DNA from: Magnetococcales bacterium
GTDB taxonomy: Bacteria > Pseudomonadota > Magnetococcia > Magnetococcales > UBA8363
Direction: 5' to 3'
Assembly (NCBI GenBank): GCA_015232865.1
Contig: JADFYU010000081.1
Coordinates: forward strand, 1-6,249
DNA: 6,249 nucleotides
Part shown: positions 6,011-6,249 of the stretch, in pieces
Position numbering within the stretch: position 1 is the first letter of the stretch
How the letters are laid out: each line of letters starts with the position of its first letter
Notes under the pieces: model-generated
Told to the model about the DNA's origin: nothing
Databases searched by the model: none
What the model saw: the letters and a program-made list of their open reading frames with translations, nothing else
Made by a program: the position numbers and the translations under genes

Positions 6011-6249
6011 TGGATCAAAGTGTCAACCACGAAGAATTTTTCAAAACTCTCAATCAGCGCGGCGGATGGCGCGGCATGGGCAGCCATATCCTGCTTTTGA
6101 TTATTTTTATCGTTATTCTCAGTGCCTTTATCTGGGCCGGTTATTCAGAGTTGGACCGGGTAACCCGTGCCGACGGACGGGTTGTCCCTTCTCGTCAGGT
6201 ACAGACCATTTCTAACCTGGAAGGGGGTATCATCAAAGAGGTGTTGGTA
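6010..6249 (+). CDS. HlyD/LapC-type membrane fusion protein of the T1SS, 5' part
   Basis: The frame runs from the ATG at 6010 through 80 codons to the right edge without a stop, so only the N-terminus is seen. Residues 1-25 are polar and cytoplasmic. A single membrane anchor, HILLLIIFIVILSAFIWAGY, spans about residues 26-45. It is followed by the family's hallmark ELDRVTRADGRVVPSRQVQ and TISNLEGGIIKEVLV, the first beta-strand and lipoyl-like segment of HlyD proteins (compare 'G-x-V-x-P-S-x-x-x-x-x-I-x-x-LEGGI'). The protein bridges the ABC exporter and the TolC-like duct across the periplasm. Members are normally about 400-480 residues, so most lies outside the window. Gene order, the one-base overlap with the exporter and a strong GAGGAG site support the call. 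Confidence 0.93.
   Translation, partial: MDQSVNHEEFFKTLNQRGGWRGMGSHILLLIIFIVILSAFIWAGYSELDRVTRADGRVVPSRQVQTISNLEGGIIKEVLV

Noticed and set aside
5907..6215. 102-codon + strand frame across the ABC/fusion-protein junction
   Set aside because: It overlaps the H-loop end of the ABC gene and the membrane anchor of the HlyD-like gene in another frame. Its protein is Arg/Pro/Gln-rich without domain features.
1..6249. CRISPR array, tRNA, rRNA or insertion sequence
   Set aside because: The only tandem repeats are in-frame protein repeats of about 150-165 bp with diverged codons. No spacer-repeat pattern, cloverleaf, transposase or terminal inverted repeats were seen.

Overview
The window reads as the 3' end of a very large secreted repeat protein (adhesin or RTX-like) followed by the genes for its probable type I secretion system (T1SS). 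All genes are on the + strand. The layout, Gram-negative export parts and Shine-Dalgarno sites point to a proteobacterium. An alphaproteobacterial or magnetotactic (Magnetococcales-like) host is a weak impression only; nothing here fixes the taxon.

Positions 1-1844 hold one reading frame open to the left edge, so the true start lies upstream. It encodes an acidic, Thr/Ser/Ala/Gly/Asp-rich protein with two successive tandem-repeat arrays. The first has units of about 50 residues and the second about 55. Two RTX nonapeptides, a serralysin/RTX-type C-terminal domain and a hydrophobic end typical of T1SS substrates follow. A near-perfect rho-independent terminator (1871-1900) closes this gene.

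Positions 1845-2144 are non-coding and AT-rich. They hold the terminator, two candidate sigma70-type promoters, an inverted repeat at 2006-2035 and a 7-bp perfect palindrome at 2097-2116 just ahead of the next gene.

Positions 2145-6249 form a tight operon: a TolC-family outer-membrane channel with an unusual N-terminal extension (2145-3824), a LssB/LapB-type ABC exporter with a degenerate C39 peptidase-like domain (3839-6010), and the start of an HlyD/LapC-type membrane fusion protein (6010 to the right edge). The last two overlap by one base.

Together these make the three parts of a T1SS. The ABC protein in the inner membrane is energised by ATP and docks the substrate. The fusion protein bridges the periplasm and the TolC-like duct crosses the outer membrane. 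The large repeat protein next door is the natural substrate. The terminator and separate promoter region suggest that substrate and exporter are transcribed independently.
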